Part shown: one piece after another, positions 63,265 to 64,000 of the stretch
Layout of the letters: every line of letters starts with the position of its first letter
Numbering within the stretch: position 1 is the stretch's first letter
Assembly: GCA_964007475.1 (NCBI GenBank)
Contig: OZ023273.1
Coordinates: forward strand, 104,530,485 to 104,594,484
Direction of reading: 5' to 3'
From: Hybos culiciformis
Taxonomy: Eukaryota > Arthropoda > Insecta > Diptera > Hybotidae
DNA length: 64,000 nt
The notes under the pieces: model-generated
Database searches by the model: none
What the model was told of the DNA's origin: nothing
The model's input: the letters and a program-made list of their open reading frames with translations, nothing else
Program-made: the position numbers and the translations under genes

Positions 63265-64000
63265 TATATTTCGAATTAAATGATGATAGAACTAGAGAGA
63301 TTTTTCAAAATTAAAAATTTCTTTTTTTTTGTATTTCTGCTTTTAGTGAATAATTTTTTTACTCCATTAAAATTTATGTTGTATATTCATATATGTTATA
63401 TGTTATTTTTTATGTTGAGATAAAACTATATATTGCGATTTTCCTTTTTTCATTCGTTATTTTTATTTTGTTTTTATTTTTTTATTTTGCGTCATTATGT
63501 GACTAGAAATATTTAATGACAAAAGTCAAACGAAAAATTAATTTAGGTTCATGTTGTGTATATATATATTATACTCTTGAGTCCCTTTTTTTTTAAACAC
63601 AATTTTCGAAGTATTTAACGCACATTTGTCACATAGTCTCATTTGGGAATTCATTCATGAATTGATTTACTAATGCGAAAATATTTATTTCAATTCAAAT
63701 ATGAAATATAGATAAATTGTGTACATATATATAATCAATCTATAACGCATGAACTTTGTATTAATATGAATGTGAATGTATGAATTTTGTTTAAATTGTA
63801 CATGACTTGTAGCAAAAAGAACGAAAGCAAAACATAGCAAAATGTAGATAGAACTTGTGGTTTTGGAATTATTTAAAATTGGATTGATATTGTTTTTTGT
63901 ACTATCCCTGAATCAGTTTCAAAGTCTCAAAATATCATACCTAATATTATGATAAAATTTTATTTTTAAACTTTATTCACTTTATATTCATGGACAATAA
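63265..64000. other. Non-coding AT-rich stretch to the window end
   Basis: Nothing beyond AT-rich spacer with T runs and ATATAT blocks is seen. No exon continuing the 19282 gene was recognised. Confidence 0.5.

Overview
The window looks like AT-rich nuclear DNA from an animal, most likely an insect. By eye G+C is near one fifth. There are very many A/T homopolymer runs of 8-20 bases, no operon-like packing, no long reading frame, and several small DNA transposons. A dipteran-like source is an inference only, from the one candidate exon, whose style (short signal peptide followed by an H/Q/N/S/G-rich stretch and a strong GTAAGT donor) suits a fly or midge gene. No species can be named.

Coding content is almost nil. 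The only convincing piece is a first coding exon on the + strand at 19282-19465. It has an in-frame upstream stop, an A-rich start context, a hydrophobic signal-peptide-like core and a phase-1 splice donor. The rest of that gene is not recognisable, so most of 19466-64000 is probably its first coding intron (44 kb or more) or intron plus intergenic DNA. Bases 1-19281 are 5' flank, or 5'UTR exons and introns that cannot be resolved. All other reading frames are of the length expected by chance at this composition and are mostly poly-F/K/N translations of T/A runs.

What stands out is a set of non-autonomous DNA transposons. Three have perfect 8-bp target-site duplications typical of the hAT superfamily: 22360-22843 (TSD TTTGCGCG), 25362-27544 (TSD CCAAATAT, a 2.2-kb fold-back element with palindromic subterminal repeats) and 61244-61695 (TSD TTTTAAAG, with GGAGTC-type repeats). 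None shows a transposase. A further family with CACTGAAAAAA ends occurs as five diverged copies (about 2821, 5431, 40803, 44650 and 45864), the last nearly full length at 450 bp. Other insert-like units are a less AT-rich block with four GGTTGCCACC boxes at 54646-55190 and a CGGTT/GGAAC fold-back at 15034-15205. There are smaller fold-backs at 12844-12939, 25255-25355, 59243-59361 and 63163-63264.

Local structures include an exact 64-bp tandem duplication (9370-9497), a 19-bp tandem pair (47809-47846), several perfect short hairpins, simple-sequence tracts, and a single GC-rich island at 83-121. I found no rRNA, tRNA, CRISPR array or viral gene. No clearly new biological system is visible. 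The best leads are the transposon families, the 54.6-55.2 kb block and the gene that owns the exon.
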